DNA of 64,000 nucleotides. It comes from an uncultured Prevotella sp. (lineage in GTDB: Bacteria > Bacteroidota > Bacteroidia > Bacteroidales > Bacteroidaceae). Position numbers and translations under genes: made by a program. The stretch lies in contig CALUGP010000015.1 in the NCBI GenBank assembly GCA_944320195.1, forward strand, positions 1 to 64,000. The letters run 5' to 3'. The notes beneath the pieces were generated by a model. It was not told where the DNA came from, made no database searches, and saw nothing but the letters and a program-made list of their open reading frames with translations. Every line of letters starts with the position of its first letter. The first letter of the stretch is position 1. Shown piece after piece: positions 63,599 to 64,000 of the stretch.

Positions 63599-64000
63599 AA
63601 AATGAAATATTCGACAATATGCTCTCCCGTTATGACCTGACGACGGAGCAACATAAAAGAAACGCCATCTTTGAAGTGAACCAGCAGATGATACTTGCAG
63701 GCCTGTATGCCGGAGGCTTCTTTGAGTCGGCTGCGTTCTATGGCGGAACCTGCCTGAGAATCTTTCATGGCTTGCAGCGTTTCAGTGAGGACATGGATTT
63801 TTCATTGCTTACGCAAGATGACAAGTTCGATTTTACGAAATACTTCCCTGCTATCGTTGACGCCTTTGCAATGGTGGGTCGTGAGGTTGAAATAAAGAAA
63901 AAAGACAAGAAGAATTTCGGAAAGGTCGAATCGGCATTTCTCAAAGACAACACCGATGTGTATGATGTGACTTTCCAGACAGAGAAGTCAATAAAGATAA
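63595..64000 (+). CDS. abiEii: AbiEii-family nucleotidyltransferase toxin (cut by the window end)
   Basis: Open to the end of the window (135 codons visible). The nucleotidyltransferase signature is FYGGTCLRIFHGLQRFSEDM followed by DFSL, giving GG-x-LR and the S-x-D-x-D catalytic pair. AbiEii-type toxins transfer nucleotides to target RNA such as tRNA acceptor ends. The start ATG at 63595 overlaps the antitoxin stop codon by 4 bases, so the two are translationally coupled. Confidence 0.9.
   Translation, partial: MKNEIFDNMLSRYDLTTEQHKRNAIFEVNQQMILAGLYAGGFFESAAFYGGTCLRIFHGLQRFSEDMDFSLLTQDDKFDFTKYFPAIVDAFAMVGREVEIKKKDKKNFGKVESAFLKDNTDVYDVTFQTEKSIKI

Noticed and set aside
1..64000. rRNA or tRNA genes
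   Set aside because: No stretch with rRNA core sequence or a tRNA T-loop and matching acceptor stem was noticed; a dedicated scan would be needed to exclude them fully.

Overview
The window looks like a chromosomal segment of a member of the Bacteroidales, most like Prevotella and relatives. Reasons: most promoters carry the Bacteroidetes -7 box TAnnTTTG, exported proteins start with signal peptides ending in SAQ/MAQ, there is a type IX secretion C-terminal sorting domain and a PorT-like barrel, several TonB-receptor-like plug/barrel proteins occur, and the propionate pathway is of the Bacteroides type. No rRNA, tRNA, CRISPR array or complete insertion sequence was seen.

Layout. 0-1.2 kb: rpsF-rpsR-rplI. 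1.3-4.4 kb: a membrane-anchored winged-helix regulator followed by an outer-membrane barrel gene. 4.4-6.1 kb: a DUF169 gene bracketed by two nested palindromic elements. 6.2-9.5 kb: rubrerythrin, asparaginase and uxaC. 9.7-18.8 kb: polysaccharide export lipoprotein, glmS, a PurF-type amidotransferase, carA and carB. 19-25.3 kb: tex, then thrS-infC-rpmI-rplT. 25.4-31 kb: coaW, uvrA, a T9SS-sorted protein, a cupin and an HxlR regulator. 31-39.3 kb: a cluster on the minus strand in which nearly every gene is damaged (outer-membrane proteins, a radical SAM/SPASM enzyme, a small secreted protein, a TPR/HTH lipoprotein). 39.9-43.8 kb: a GC-rich LysM and PorT-like pair, then a POT peptide transporter. 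44-53.8 kb: LuxR-type regulator, three sodium-pump decarboxylase subunits, an AspT-family transporter and mutA-mutB (succinate to propionate). 54.3-58.6 kb: glycogen synthase and glycogen phosphorylase. 58.9-64 kb: an accessory region with a frameshifted SF1 helicase-like gene, a recombination scar, an ATPase remnant and an AbiE type IV toxin-antitoxin pair cut by the window end.

The most unusual signal is not a gene. Six intergenic regions (about 4.75, 21.3, 39.55, 43.9, 49.6 and 54.0 kb) carry arrays of a 7-bp core, GGCCGTC, between AAA and TTT, repeated on an exact 22-bp lattice. The core is often inverted while the A/T flanks stay in place. I count about 32 units. Other notable signals are a UGA codon exactly at the first iron-sulfur cysteine of a radical SAM enzyme, an outer-membrane gene whose 3' end is replaced by uvrA-like pieces, a 313-bp direct repeat around the radical SAM gene, a frameshift at an AAAAG slip site in the helicase, and a long inverted repeat over the AbiEi promoter.

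Central metabolism fits together as follows: MutAB plus the decarboxylase subunits belong to succinate-propionate fermentation with sodium export (the carboxyltransferase subunit is not here), GlgA and GlgP store and release glucan, and GlmS, the PurF-type enzyme and CarA/B are glutamine-dependent biosynthetic enzymes.
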